A stretch of DNA of 39,878 bases from Candidatus Nanopelagicaceae bacterium (GCA_018882745.1 VFFD01000005.1:1-39878); one strand, 5' to 3'. Positions 1 to 6,488 are shown, counted from the first letter of the stretch. Numbers and translations: made by a program. Notes: a model not told the origin generated them from the sequence alone.

Positions 1-82
1 TCGCATAGCCCGGTCTAGTGCGCCTCACTGCTAATGAGGTTTTCCCGAAAGGGAATCGGAGGTTCAAATCCTCTCGTCTCCG
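1..82 (+). tRNA. tRNA-Ser(GCT), 5' end cut by window edge
   Basis: The window opens at the base corresponding to U8. The D arm (GCA/TGC), the anticodon arm (CCTCA-CTGCTAA-TGAGG, anticodon GCT), a long class II variable arm (TTTTCCCGAAAGGGAATC) and the T arm (GGAGG-TTCAAAT-CCTCT) are all readable. The 3' acceptor strand CGTCTCC is at 75-81 with discriminator G at 82. Only the seven bases of the 5' acceptor strand are missing. The long variable arm and the anticodon identify serine, reading AGC/AGU. No CCA is encoded, since the next bases are CGTG. The 3' end lies one base before the fprA start codon. Confidence 0.93.
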
Positions 83-83
83 C

Positions 84-1391
84 GTGACTGAATTTCGTAT
101 CGCAATCGTTGGCGCTGGTCCCGCAGGTTATTTTGCTGCGCAAGCTCTTCAAAATGCCCAGACGGAAGATTTGAAATTCGCTGTCGACATGATTGAAAAA
201 CTTCCAACACCATGGGGTTTAGTTCGAAGTGGTGTAGCGCCTGATCATCCAAAGATAAAGACAGTCTCTAAAGTCTTTGAAAAGATTGCCACGACAGAAG
301 GCTTTCAACTTTTCTGCAATGTTGAACTTGATAAAGACATTTCACTCCAGGAGTTACAAGAAATGTATGACGCTGTTGTAATAGCCACTGGTTCAAGTCG
401 TGGGAAGAAACTTGGCATACCAGGTGAAAATCTCCCAGGTTCTATTTCAGCAGCTGAATTTGTACCTTGGTACAACGCTCACCCTGACTACACAGGAGTT
501 GAAGTAAATCTAGATTGCGAAGAAGCTGTTGTGATTGGCGCCGGGAATGTTGCCATGGATGTTGCTCGCATGTTGGCCCTTGAACCAAAAGAACTTGATC
601 CAACTGATACGGCGCAGCATGCCTTGGAGAAGTTCCATCATTCCAAGGTTCGAAAAGTCCATGTGTGTGGTCGGCGAGGACCTGAACACGCAGCATTTAC
701 TTCACCCGAGTTACGTGAATTACCCAAATTAGAGCACACTGACGTTCATATAGATCAGCATGAGATTCTTGCCGCAAAGGCGCGGACTGAAGCTCAAGGT
801 GAAGTTCCGAAAGATGTGAAATCAAACCTGGAAGCCATGCTGGCTATTGCTGAGGCAGATAAGAAGAACCATGATCGTTCGATGTATTTCCACTTTCTTG
901 CAACGCCTCTAGAAATCAAAGGAAATGGCAGAGTGGAAGAAGTTGTCTTCGGAATCAATCAAGTTGAAGGTAACAAAGTGGTTGCAACAGGTGAACAATT
1001 CTCAATCAAGTGTGGCCTTGTTGTCTCAGCTATCGGTTATGAAGCCCTTGAAATAAAGGGTTTAGAGTATGAATCTGGTCGTGTGAAAAACACTGACGGA
1101 CGGATTACTGGCACCAACATGTACGTCGTGGGTTGGGCAAAACGTGGTCCCTCAGGAGTAATCGGAACAAACAAGAGCGATTCGACTGATGTTATGCAGC
1201 TACTTATTCAAGATCTCGGTTCACCCAAGCCACCAACTGAATTACAGGCAAAACTTGCAACTAAAGGAGTTGTCCGTATTTCTCAAGGGGATTGGGAACG
1301 TATCAACGCGGCCGAAGTGGCGGCAGGCGAGCCACACAGTAAGCCACGTATTAAGTTTGTAAAGCGTGAAGAAATGTTAGGAATTAAGTAG
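84..1391 (+). CDS. fprA: FprA-type NADPH-ferredoxin reductase (adrenodoxin reductase family)
   Basis: This flavoprotein should move electrons between NADPH and ferredoxin. The FAD-binding Rossmann motif GAGPAG is at residues 10-15, directly after the first strand. The NADP-binding motif GAGNVA is at about 152-157. PTPWGLVRSGVAPDHP and the C-terminal GWAKRGPSGVIGTNKSDS are hallmarks of the adrenodoxin-reductase family. Length (435 aa) is close to actinobacterial FprA. The reading frame is open further upstream (GTG at 18), but that part is tRNA-Ser. The GTG at 84 is the only start outside the tRNA that keeps the first Rossmann strand. It lies 1 nt after the mature tRNA 3' end, leaving no room for a promoter or an SD of its own. 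The 3' end overlaps the convergent VanY-type gene by 15 nt. Confidence 0.92.
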   Translation: MTEFRIAIVGAGPAGYFAAQALQNAQTEDLKFAVDMIEKLPTPWGLVRSGVAPDHPKIKTVSKVFEKIATTEGFQLFCNVELDKDISLQELQEMYDAVVIATGSSRGKKLGIPGENLPGSISAAEFVPWYNAHPDYTGVEVNLDCEEAVVIGAGNVAMDVARMLALEPKELDPTDTAQHALEKFHHSKVRKVHVCGRRGPEHAAFTSPELRELPKLEHTDVHIDQHEILAAKARTEAQGEVPKDVKSNLEAMLAIAEADKKNHDRSMYFHFLATPLEIKGNGRVEEVVFGINQVEGNKVVATGEQFSIKCGLVVSAIGYEALEIKGLEYESGRVKNTDGRITGTNMYVVGWAKRGPSGVIGTNKSDSTDVMQLLIQDLGSPKPPTELQAKLATKGVVRISQGDWERINAAEVAAGEPHSKPRIKFVKREEMLGIK

Positions 1392-1955
1392 CGCTCGAGC
1401 ATTTTTGAACATGGCAGGACACTTCCAACCGGGAGCAATATTGCCCTCAAAGTGCCACCACTCGTTTTTAAAAATTCTACATAAGCCAAATTTGTAACCG
1501 TTTATTTCTAGCCATTTTGCAGAAGATGGATCATTCGGATAGTTCACGTCAATAGCAAGACCAAGTGGGTGATGTGAAACTTCAGCAGGTGCAACCCATT
1601 TTGCTGCCTTGTCATAACTTCCATATTTCTTTACTGCTTGCGCAAAGAGGTATTTCTGACGTGAAAGAGTCCTATAACCCGAAGTTATCTCAAGAGCTAC
1701 ACCTTCCTTCTTTGCGGCAGCTTGCGCGGCAAGAAAGCGATAGAGGAGATTGAGATCCAAATCTTGCTTCGGCAATAAGGAGATGGGAATCGGACCCGCG
1801 CCAAGTGAGTATTCTGAATCTAAACATCCATCAATTACATTCGATACACGTAACCCAAAAGTCTTTTGATCGGCACATGTGAGTGGAATATCAACCGCGT
1901 ATGCGCCGTTGGTCGGCAGCAAGAGAAGCGCGATAAGCATTGCTAGACGCTTCAT
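1377..1955 (-). CDS. VanY-family D-alanyl-D-alanine carboxypeptidase, secreted
   Basis: This is probably a zinc carboxypeptidase trimming D-Ala from peptidoglycan stem peptides outside the membrane. Residues 1-20 form a Sec signal peptide ending GAYA. The VanY (peptidase M15B) signature is complete: SGYR at 92-95, SHHPLGLAID at 127-136 with zinc-ligand candidates His129 and Asp136, and EWWH at 165-168. Length (192 aa) suits a single-domain M15B enzyme. I chose the ATG at 1955 over an in-frame start at 1988 because it begins the signal peptide and has a -10 TACCCT exactly 6 nt upstream, indicating a leaderless start. The gene diverges from tRNA-Arg, and its 3' end overlaps fprA. Confidence 0.87.
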   Translation of the reverse strand: MKRLAMLIALLLLPTNGAYAVDIPLTCADQKTFGLRVSNVIDGCLDSEYSLGAGPIPISLLPKQDLDLNLLYRFLAAQAAAKKEGVALEITSGYRTLSRQKYLFAQAVKKYGSYDKAAKWVAPAEVSHHPLGLAIDVNYPNDPSSAKWLEINGYKFGLCRIFKNEWWHFEGNIAPGWKCPAMFKNARALLNS

Positions 1956-1961
1956 ATTTGA

Positions 1962-1967
1962 AGGGTA
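1962..1967 (-). promoter_or_regulatory. Leaderless -10 (TACCCT) of the VanY-type gene
   Basis: On the minus strand the sequence reads TACCCT-TCAAAT-ATG. A TANNNT hexamer 6 nt before the start codon places the transcript start at the A of ATG. No SD is present. The inference rests on the same spacing recurring at many genes in this window. Confidence 0.5.
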
Positions 1968-1976
1968 GCAGCGAAA

Positions 1977-2004
1977 TTTACCTCGCATTTTTTGGTGATA
2001 ATAT
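1977..2004 (+). promoter_or_regulatory. Probable promoter of tRNA-Arg
   Basis: A -35-like TTTACC (1977-1982) and a -10-like TAATAT (1999-2004) are separated by 16 bp, placing initiation just upstream of the tRNA 5' end at 2018. The -35 match is partial. Confidence 0.4.
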
Positions 2005-2017
2005 TCGCGGGCAGTTT

Positions 2018-2090
2018 GCGCCCGTAGCTCAACGGATAGAGCATCTGACTACGGATCAGAAGGTTTGGGGTTCGAATCCCTACGGGCGCG
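2018..2090 (+). tRNA. tRNA-Arg(ACG)
   Basis: A complete 73-nt cloverleaf. The acceptor strands GCGCCCG (2018-2024) and CGGGCGC (2083-2089) pair perfectly, with U8-A9 next and GCTC/GAGC as the D stem. The anticodon arm is TCTGA-CTACGGA-TCAGA with anticodon ACG. The T arm is TGGGG-TTCGAAT-CCCTA and the discriminator is G2090. ACG is normally deaminated to ICG and reads CGU/CGC/CGA. CCA is not encoded. Confidence 0.96.
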
Positions 2091-2104
2091 CGCTAGGCAA
2101 AGAG

Positions 2105-2230
2105 TCAGCCGTAGATTGTGTCGTCATCCAGATTGTCATCTTTAGATTGTTTGTTACTCCGCTTACTTGATCCATTTTTGGCCGCCAGGAGAATAACAAG
2201 TATTGCTAAAGCCACCACTACTAGTTCCAT
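2105..2230 (-). CDS. Small single-pass membrane protein, 41 aa, coupled to the upstream propeller gene
   Basis: I do not recognise the family. The protein begins MELVVVALAILVILLAA, one hydrophobic helix of about 15 residues, followed by a short basic stretch (KNGSSKRSNKQSK) and an acidic tail (DDNLDDDTIYG). The gene follows the beta-propeller gene on the same strand. The propeller stop (TGA, 2235-2237) lies 4 nt before the ATG at 2230, and the bases GGGTGAAGAG spanning that stop can act as an SD. A second in-frame ATG at 2242 overlaps the propeller's last codons and would give 45 aa. Both arrangements point to translational coupling. By the positive-inside rule the C-terminus is probably cytoplasmic. 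Confidence 0.6.
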   Translation of the reverse strand: MELVVVALAILVILLAAKNGSSKRSNKQSKDDNLDDDTIYG

Positions 2231-2234
2231 CTCT

Positions 2235-3353
2235 TCACCCATTCACACTTTCGCTAGATTTGAAGACCAACAGATTCCCTTCATCGGTTGAAGCAACGAT
2301 TCTTCCGTCAGGTAACAAATCGAGATCGCGAACGCGATAACCAACATTAACAATCTGGGATCTCACAATTTTCGAATTCGAAAACTCCATGAAAACTAAA
2401 GAATTTTCCCTCAGGGTACCCATGACTAATCCACTGGAGTACCGGCCATATCCCTTTGCAGGCAGTTGAATCAATTCAGTGGGAGCAATCGATGGTGTCC
2501 ACACCTGAATTGGCTCTTGGAAACCTTCGTGGGTACCTGTCTTGCCGGGAATGACATAGTCACCTTGTGAGTATGGCTCCCCATAGGTCACAAAAGGCCA
2601 ACCATAATCAACACCCTTTTTGATGACGTTAATTTCATCGCCACCTCTGGGTCCATGTTCTGATGTGATGAGCTCACCACTTTTGATGAGGACAATCCCT
2701 TGTTGATTTCTATGCCCACTTGAGATTCTTTCAACTTGTGATTTTGAGATTTTAAAGACAGAACCTAAATCACCGCGCGCTTTCCTATCTCCAATCTGTG
2801 CAAAACCAAGATCTCCAACAGTGAGATAAGCCGAGTTGGAGTTAATCACTTCTAACCGGCCGGCAGCATGTTGCACAGCAGCGATCGGAACACAGGGCTT
2901 ACTCCTAAACCATTGAGTCTGTTTCATTATGGTCGACCTGACTCGATCTAGTGCAACGTGATAGACCACCACTTCGACACATCGTGACGAGGTTAGCCGA
3001 GGGTAAGAGACCAACAATCGAGCCCGTTCTGCATTCTGGGAAAGTATCGCGATATCGGTAATTGCAAAACGAGAATCACTAATTCTTTCTTTTGAGGGTA
3101 TGACGTTTCCCAACAGCTTCAGTTTTGGAGAATTTTCTCTCCAGGAATAAAGAGACCCACCCCGAGAACCGCCACCAAGAAGAACGGTTCCATCTTTCAT
3201 TACAGCAAGTGCTGGACCACGAGTATTTCCACCCTGAGTTTGGGTCGCCGAAATATCGTATTTTTTTACTTCTAGAGTTAGGTCGTCAACTCTTAGGTTA
3301 GCGGCAGCAGGATTCACTCCGAGAAGCAAAGTTATGATGAGTAGAAAAATCAT
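2235..3353 (-). CDS. Secreted PQQ-sugar-dehydrogenase-like (GSDH) beta-propeller protein
   Basis: This 372-aa protein has an N-terminal signal peptide (IFLLIITLLLGVNPAAA) and resembles the soluble aldose/glucose dehydrogenase beta-propeller family. The most telling segment is GGDEINVIKKGVDYGWP followed by VTYGEPYSQGDYV, near residues 235-270. Further family-like features are an ELIQLP-GYGRYSSGLVMGTLR stretch and a C-terminal blade RVRDLDLLPDGRIVASTDEG. Members oxidise sugars with PQQ, but many homologues are uncharacterised. I cannot confirm the cofactor and catalytic residues by eye, so dehydrogenase activity is an inference. A -10 TATTCT lies 8 nt before the ATG. The gene shares a coupled junction with the 41-aa membrane protein downstream. 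Confidence 0.8.
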   Translation of the reverse strand: MIFLLIITLLLGVNPAAANLRVDDLTLEVKKYDISATQTQGGNTRGPALAVMKDGTVLLGGGSRGGSLYSWRENSPKLKLLGNVIPSKERISDSRFAITDIAILSQNAERARLLVSYPRLTSSRCVEVVVYHVALDRVRSTIMKQTQWFRSKPCVPIAAVQHAAGRLEVINSNSAYLTVGDLGFAQIGDRKARGDLGSVFKISKSQVERISSGHRNQQGIVLIKSGELITSEHGPRGGDEINVIKKGVDYGWPFVTYGEPYSQGDYVIPGKTGTHEGFQEPIQVWTPSIAPTELIQLPAKGYGRYSSGLVMGTLRENSLVFMEFSNSKIVRSQIVNVGYRVRDLDLLPDGRIVASTDEGNLLVFKSSESVNG

Positions 3354-3361
3354 GTGCGTAC

Positions 3362-3367
3362 AGAATA
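3362..3367 (-). promoter_or_regulatory. Near-leaderless -10 (TGTATTCT) of the propeller gene
   Basis: The minus strand reads TGTATTCT, then 8 nt, then ATG (3353). The TG before the hexamer makes an extended -10. The expected start lies 0-2 nt before the ATG. Confidence 0.4.
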
Positions 3368-3409
3368 CATAGGTGTTAGCGAATCTTCTCGCTAGAAGAT
3401 TTCATTAGT

Positions 3410-3441
3410 CAAAAACCCCCGCATTTCTGCGAGGGTTTTTG
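3410..3441 (-). terminator. Intrinsic terminator after the FAS1 gene
   Basis: A strong hairpin with A/T-rich flanks. On the minus strand CCCTCGCA and TGCGGGGG form the stem around a GAAA loop, followed by a run of five T. It lies 17 nt past the FAS1 stop codon and before the propeller promoter. The symmetric A- and T-runs would also let it act on the plus strand. It is the only canonical intrinsic terminator I find in the window. Confidence 0.88.
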
Positions 3442-3457
3442 ATTCGTAAAGTTACTT

Positions 3458-4081
3458 CTACTTGAGTGTAGGTAGCAGAACCTGGTTGATGGCATGGGCT
3501 ACTTGTTTATTGCCCTTATTGATATCAACTGCACTAAGAATTACTACAGGGTTCTTATGTTTCTTCACCTTGTCAATCAGCGTAATTGTGGTTCCGCTGA
3601 CCTTTACTCCAACAGTTTCCCCTGAGGCCGCATTGAGCTTAGCTCCATTGGCTTTAAGGGCATCTGGAGAGAGAATCGGATCTCCAACAATTACGTGATA
3701 CAGAATTACCTTTTCTACAGTCTCTGCTCCAAGACTCATCACAGCATTAGCTACCGCTCGCTCTGATTTAAGAGTCTTACCTGTCAGATACTTAACGAGA
3801 TTTCGGAATGCTGCATCAGTTGGCACAAATGCCGTGAGTGCAGTATCCCCTTTTGAGATTGCTTCGACTGGAGAGTTAGGGAGTTGACCCCAAACATCCA
3901 TGAATACCCATGTAAAAATATCAAAATCGGCAGAATTACGATCAAATGCTGCGCCTTGCAGATTCAACACCTCAGTCAACGGCATTGACTTTAGAGCGTC
4001 ATCTGCTGCATTGGCAGATATGGGCGAAAACATCAGACCTAGAGCTAACGCAGCAGATGCTGTGCGCTTGAGTTTCTTCAT
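3458..4081 (-). CDS. Secreted fasciclin-domain (FAS1) protein
   Basis: This 207-aa protein has a Sec signal peptide (residues 1-25, ending ISANA) and then one FAS1 domain filling the rest. The H1 box is TAFVPTDAAFRNL, an ILYHVI segment follows, and the C-terminal H2 region reads VAHAINQVLLP. FAS1 domains are extracellular and usually mediate adhesion or polymer binding. No anchor is visible, so the protein may be released or held by partners. An SD-like AAAGGA lies about 11 nt before the ATG, so this gene has a real 5' leader, unlike many neighbours. It is closed by the terminator at 3410-3441 and diverges from an orphan LuxR-type regulator. Confidence 0.9.
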   Translation of the reverse strand: MKKLKRTASAALALGLMFSPISANAADDALKSMPLTEVLNLQGAAFDRNSADFDIFTWVFMDVWGQLPNSPVEAISKGDTALTAFVPTDAAFRNLVKYLTGKTLKSERAVANAVMSLGAETVEKVILYHVIVGDPILSPDALKANGAKLNAASGETVGVKVSGTTITLIDKVKKHKNPVVILSAVDINKGNKQVAHAINQVLLPTLK

Positions 4082-4227
4082 TGGTGCTTCGTCCTTTCGT
4101 TCACTTACCTAGGATTAAGTAGTGTTTCAGTTGCGAAGCATCCTTGACTTACCTCAGAAAATTCTCACTGTTACCTCTCAGCGAGCACAGAAGAATGACA
4201 ATGTTTGCTGAGACTTCTAGAATTTTT

Positions 4228-4250
4228 CATTCTATTTAGAAATTAGAATG
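4228..4250. repeat. Inverted repeat CATTCTA-N9-TAGAATG
   Basis: Perfect 7-bp arms around TTTAGAAAT, itself partly self-complementary. It sits mid-way between the divergent FAS1 and LuxR-type genes, suiting a dimeric regulator's operator. Confidence 0.5.
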
Positions 4251-4385
4251 GTCCAAATTGTTGGGCATTGCTTGGTCAAAGACTGGTCAAATGGTGAGCC
4301 CAGAGAATTTGGATACTCAATACCCCCTAATCTTAAAAAATCCTTAATGAAATAGGACTGTCTCCTAAGAAAAGAGATTTCTCGC

Positions 4386-4394
4386 GGGGGGGGG
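4386..4394 (+). repeat. G9 homopolymer just upstream of a regulator start codon
   Basis: Nine consecutive G end one base before the ATG at 4396. The tract lies too close to the ATG for an ideal SD and is prone to length slippage. Confidence 0.75.
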
Positions 4395-4395
4395 C

Positions 4396-5184
4396 ATGGA
4401 TATCCACTTTCAGCCTGAGCATTCAAGCGCTCTCTTTGATCTCGCACAGTTCATTTACCAGAACCCTCATCCAGATGATCTTTGCCAATTTCTAGCAACC
4501 AGAGTGTGTCCAACAGGGGAACTTGCGAGGGTTTATGTCGGTCGACTCGACAATGATGGTGTTATCAGGACTGAAGCAGCTTTCGGTTATTCACTCGAAG
4601 TGGATGTCATGAATGTCGTCACCCCACTAGAACTTGATAGACCAATGCCTGATGCTTTAAGAAACAGGAGAGTTGTAGTTGGCAACAAAGAGGATATCTT
4701 GCAAACGTATCGAGGCTATTTGCCGCTGGATATTCGTAGCCCTTGGGTTTCAACTGCTGCCGTTCCAACATTGGGCAATATAGCTTTCGTATTTAGGTTG
4801 CAGTATGCGATTGATAGTAAAGAATTTGCCGAAGTCTATTTCAGAATCGTTGGAGCGCTATTAAGTTTTTACAATTTTGAGAGTGCAAGGGCGAAAAACC
4901 GATTATTTGATGGTGTAAAAGCATTGAGAAAAATTGAGAATTCACGAATCCAGAAAGGGACACCTCTTACTGAGCGCCAAGAATTGATTATCGAGCTCAT
5001 TCAAAGCCAAAAGACTAATAGTCAGATCGCGCATCTACTTGGTTATAGCGAATCCCTAATTCGCCAAGAGACAATCATTATTTATCAGAAACTTGGTGTT
5101 TCGGGAAGGAGAGAGTTAATAGAAATCTCTTCAACACCATCAACGAGGTCTAAGGAATCTCCTAACTCCGAGACCACTTTATAG
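4396..5184 (+). CDS. Orphan LuxR-type regulator with GAF-like N-terminal domain
   Basis: This 262-aa protein is probably a transcription factor. The C-terminus (about residues 190-245) is a LuxR/GerE helix-turn-helix: LTERQELIIELIQSQKTN, then a recognition-helix region GYSESLIRQE and IYQKLGV. The N-terminal 160 residues look like a GAF-type sensor fold (GELARVYVGRLDNDG near 35-50). There is no receiver domain or kinase partner. A paralogue at 29302-30030 shares both halves, including GYSESLIRQET and IYQKLG. The gene diverges from FAS1, and its 3' end overlaps the collagen-like gene by 23 nt. No in-frame ATG lies upstream, and the G9 tract occupies the RBS position. Ligand and targets are unknown. 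Confidence 0.82.
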   Translation: MDIHFQPEHSSALFDLAQFIYQNPHPDDLCQFLATRVCPTGELARVYVGRLDNDGVIRTEAAFGYSLEVDVMNVVTPLELDRPMPDALRNRRVVVGNKEDILQTYRGYLPLDIRSPWVSTAAVPTLGNIAFVFRLQYAIDSKEFAEVYFRIVGALLSFYNFESARAKNRLFDGVKALRKIENSRIQKGTPLTERQELIIELIQSQKTNSQIAHLLGYSESLIRQETIIIYQKLGVSGRRELIEISSTPSTRSKESPNSETTL

Positions 5185-5953
5185 GGGCTGGTAGTGGCTC
5201 TGGAAGCAATAGTGATTTCTGCACAACTCCATCAATGTAAAAGAAAGCTTCGCCATTTAAAGTACATGTATCAAATTGATCAAAAACTGAGTAAACGGGT
5301 CGCTTCAGTGTTATCTGATGAAACTCAGTGCCTGCAGAGGTATCTCGATTGTCGATAAACTTTGCATTGGGAAGGATCTCATAAAAAGTTTCTAGATTTG
5401 GTACTCCACTAAGTGAATGCACGAATACGTTGTAGATTGAGCTGGATTTGAGCTGTTCTAATTCTTTTTCGGCGCTCGAAGGTACTTTTGCAAATAGAAT
5501 CGCGACAGGCTCGGTCTTGCATGTTGAATCAAAAAAGCCTGTATAAAAGTAAGAAATCAAGGGAGTGAACTTTCCATTTTCGTAATTCAAATTCCAATAT
5601 CTTCCATCTTTATAGACGGATCCATCTCCTACAAGATCCTCAACCAACTTACCGCTGCCATCACGTAACAAAAGATTAAAGCTTGTCTTCGCTGGCTCAC
5701 CTTGTGGTCCTGTGGCTCCAATGGGTCCCGAGGGACCCACCGCTCCGGGAATGCCTTGCGGTCCTACAGAACCAACTTGTATCGGATCATTTCCTTTAGG
5801 GCACTTGCCTGACTTTGCGTAGGTAACTACTTTAGTTTTGGAATTTACACAAAAGGTATGTTCAGTCGTATTTGTTCCTGGCAATGATGCAAAGGCAACT
5901 GCAGCACAAAACACTAGAAATACGGTAAGTGTCAACGACTTTTTTGTGATCAT
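5162..5953 (-). CDS. Secreted collagen-like (Gly-X-Y) protein
   Basis: This 263-aa protein has a signal peptide (residues 1-23). A two-cysteine segment (Cys35, Cys51) with CVNSKTK follows, then nine uninterrupted Gly-X-Y triplets at residues 61-87 (GSV GPQ GIP GAV GPS GPI GAT GPQ GEP). About 175 residues of unrecognised C-terminal sequence with several aromatic and charged residues complete it. Short bacterial collagen tracts can trimerise and display adhesive or structural heads. I chose ATG 5953 over an in-frame start at 6037 because it begins the signal peptide, does not overlap doxX, and has a -10 TACTCT exactly 6 nt upstream. The Cys segment recurs in HtrA (21850-22959). Confidence 0.8.
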   Translation of the reverse strand: MITKKSLTLTVFLVFCAAVAFASLPGTNTTEHTFCVNSKTKVVTYAKSGKCPKGNDPIQVGSVGPQGIPGAVGPSGPIGATGPQGEPAKTSFNLLLRDGSGKLVEDLVGDGSVYKDGRYWNLNYENGKFTPLISYFYTGFFDSTCKTEPVAILFAKVPSSAEKELEQLKSSSIYNVFVHSLSGVPNLETFYEILPNAKFIDNRDTSAGTEFHQITLKRPVYSVFDQFDTCTLNGEAFFYIDGVVQKSLLLPEPLPAPIKWSRS

Positions 5954-5959
5954 CACAAA

Positions 5960-5965
5960 AGAGTA
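5960..5965 (-). promoter_or_regulatory. Leaderless -10 (TACTCT) of the collagen-like gene
   Basis: The minus strand reads TACTCT-TTTGTG-ATG with a 6-nt spacer, placing +1 at the start codon. It sits in the short gap after the doxX stop, so the collagen-like gene can be expressed independently. Confidence 0.5.
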
Positions 5966-5976
5966 CTGGTGTTTAT

Positions 5977-6381
5977 TTAACTTCGCGCTCTGAGTGAGCG
6001 GTATTTTTGCCACGCTTCTGTCGACCAAAGCGCCCACAACACGAGTATGGGCTGGAAGAAGAGACGTATCAGACGCTCTCGATCGGAATCCAAACCAAAA
6101 GCATCAATTCCATTGATGTATTGAGAGACATTCCCAGGGAATATTGCAATAAAGAAAAGCGCTACAACCCAACCAATAATGCTTCTAAATTTCCACAATG
6201 CAATGAGTAATAAACCCAGAATTATTTCAATAATCCCAGATGCCAGAACAACAAAGTCGGCATCGAAGGGCAACCAGGTAGGAACTTGCGCTCGAAATTC
6301 CTCGCGATTTGAACCAAGGTGAGAGATTCCAGCTAAAGCAAGAAAGAGTCCAAGTGATACTTGGGCTACCTTCTTAATCAT
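5977..6381 (-). CDS. DoxX-like four-helix membrane protein
   Basis: This 134-aa protein has four predicted membrane helices, at about residues 5-20, 43-62, 67-85 and 108-122. The pattern AGISHLGSNREEFRAQVP near the N-terminus and the LASGIIEIILGLLL helix fit the DoxX/DoxD superfamily. Members act in redox or quinone-linked membrane processes, but the specific role here is unknown. No SD precedes the ATG. Instead a 13-codon reading frame with its own leaderless-type promoter ends across the start codon, suggesting translation by coupling. VKOR, also a membrane redox protein, is the divergent neighbour. Confidence 0.75.
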   Translation of the reverse strand: MIKKVAQVSLGLFLALAGISHLGSNREEFRAQVPTWLPFDADFVVLASGIIEIILGLLLIALWKFRSIIGWVVALFFIAIFPGNVSQYINGIDAFGLDSDRERLIRLFFQPILVLWALWSTEAWQKYRSLRARS

Positions 6382-6415
6382 GGCTTGGTCTGAGCAGCAA
6401 AACGAGGTAGCGCAT
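6374..6415 (-). CDS. Putative 13-aa leader peptide (uORF) overlapping the doxX start
   Basis: The minus strand encodes MRYLVLLLRPSHD and a TAA lying inside the first codons of doxX, an 8-nt overlap. A TANNNT element (TATTCT, 6423-6428) lies 7 nt before its ATG, so a leaderless mRNA would begin exactly at this uORF. doxX has no SD and would then rely on termination-reinitiation. Only position and spacing support it; no homology is claimed. Confidence 0.4.
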   Translation of the reverse strand: MRYLVLLLRPSHD

Positions 6416-6422
6416 GTGAGTG

Positions 6423-6428
6423 AGAATA
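6423..6428 (-). promoter_or_regulatory. -10 element (TGTATTCT) upstream of the doxX leader peptide
   Basis: The minus strand reads TGTATTCT, 7 nt, then the uORF ATG (6415). The extended -10 TG is present, resembling the propeller-gene promoter at 3362-3367. Confidence 0.4.
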
Positions 6429-6476
6429 CAAGATTTAGTCATCATGCATCGGGTGCCAATTGAAAGAGGTGCAAGG

Positions 6477-6482
6477 TACCCT
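6477..6482 (+). promoter_or_regulatory. Leaderless -10 (TACCCT) of the VKOR gene
   Basis: TACCCT-TGAGTA-ATG has a 6-nt spacer to the start at 6489 and no SD. The hexamer is identical to that of the VanY-type gene. Confidence 0.5.
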
Positions 6483-6488
6483 TGAGTA

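Larger units (their letters stand above)
4082..4395. other. 314-bp divergent intergenic region with repeats
   Basis: No gene is supportable here. Toward the FAS1 gene, TTACCT occurs three times (4115-4120, 4149-4154, 4171-4176); the first two lie in near-identical 11-mers TTCACTTACCT and TTGACTTACCT. A perfect 7-bp inverted repeat CATTCTA/TAGAATG occupies 4228-4250. Toward the regulator there are GGTCAAA copies at 4274-4280 and 4285-4291, 11 bp apart, and a related GGTCCAAA at 4250-4257. The region ends in a G9 tract. These are candidate operators for either gene; no consensus promoter was resolved. Confidence 0.5.

Noticed and set aside
18-83. In-frame upstream extension of fprA from GTG 18
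   Set aside because: These bases form the D, anticodon, variable and T arms of tRNA-Ser, and the extra residues do not fit the FprA N-terminus.
1940-2170. 76-codon plus-strand frame across tRNA-Arg
   Set aside because: It covers the whole tRNA and the antisense start of the VanY-type gene; the product has no recognisable pattern.
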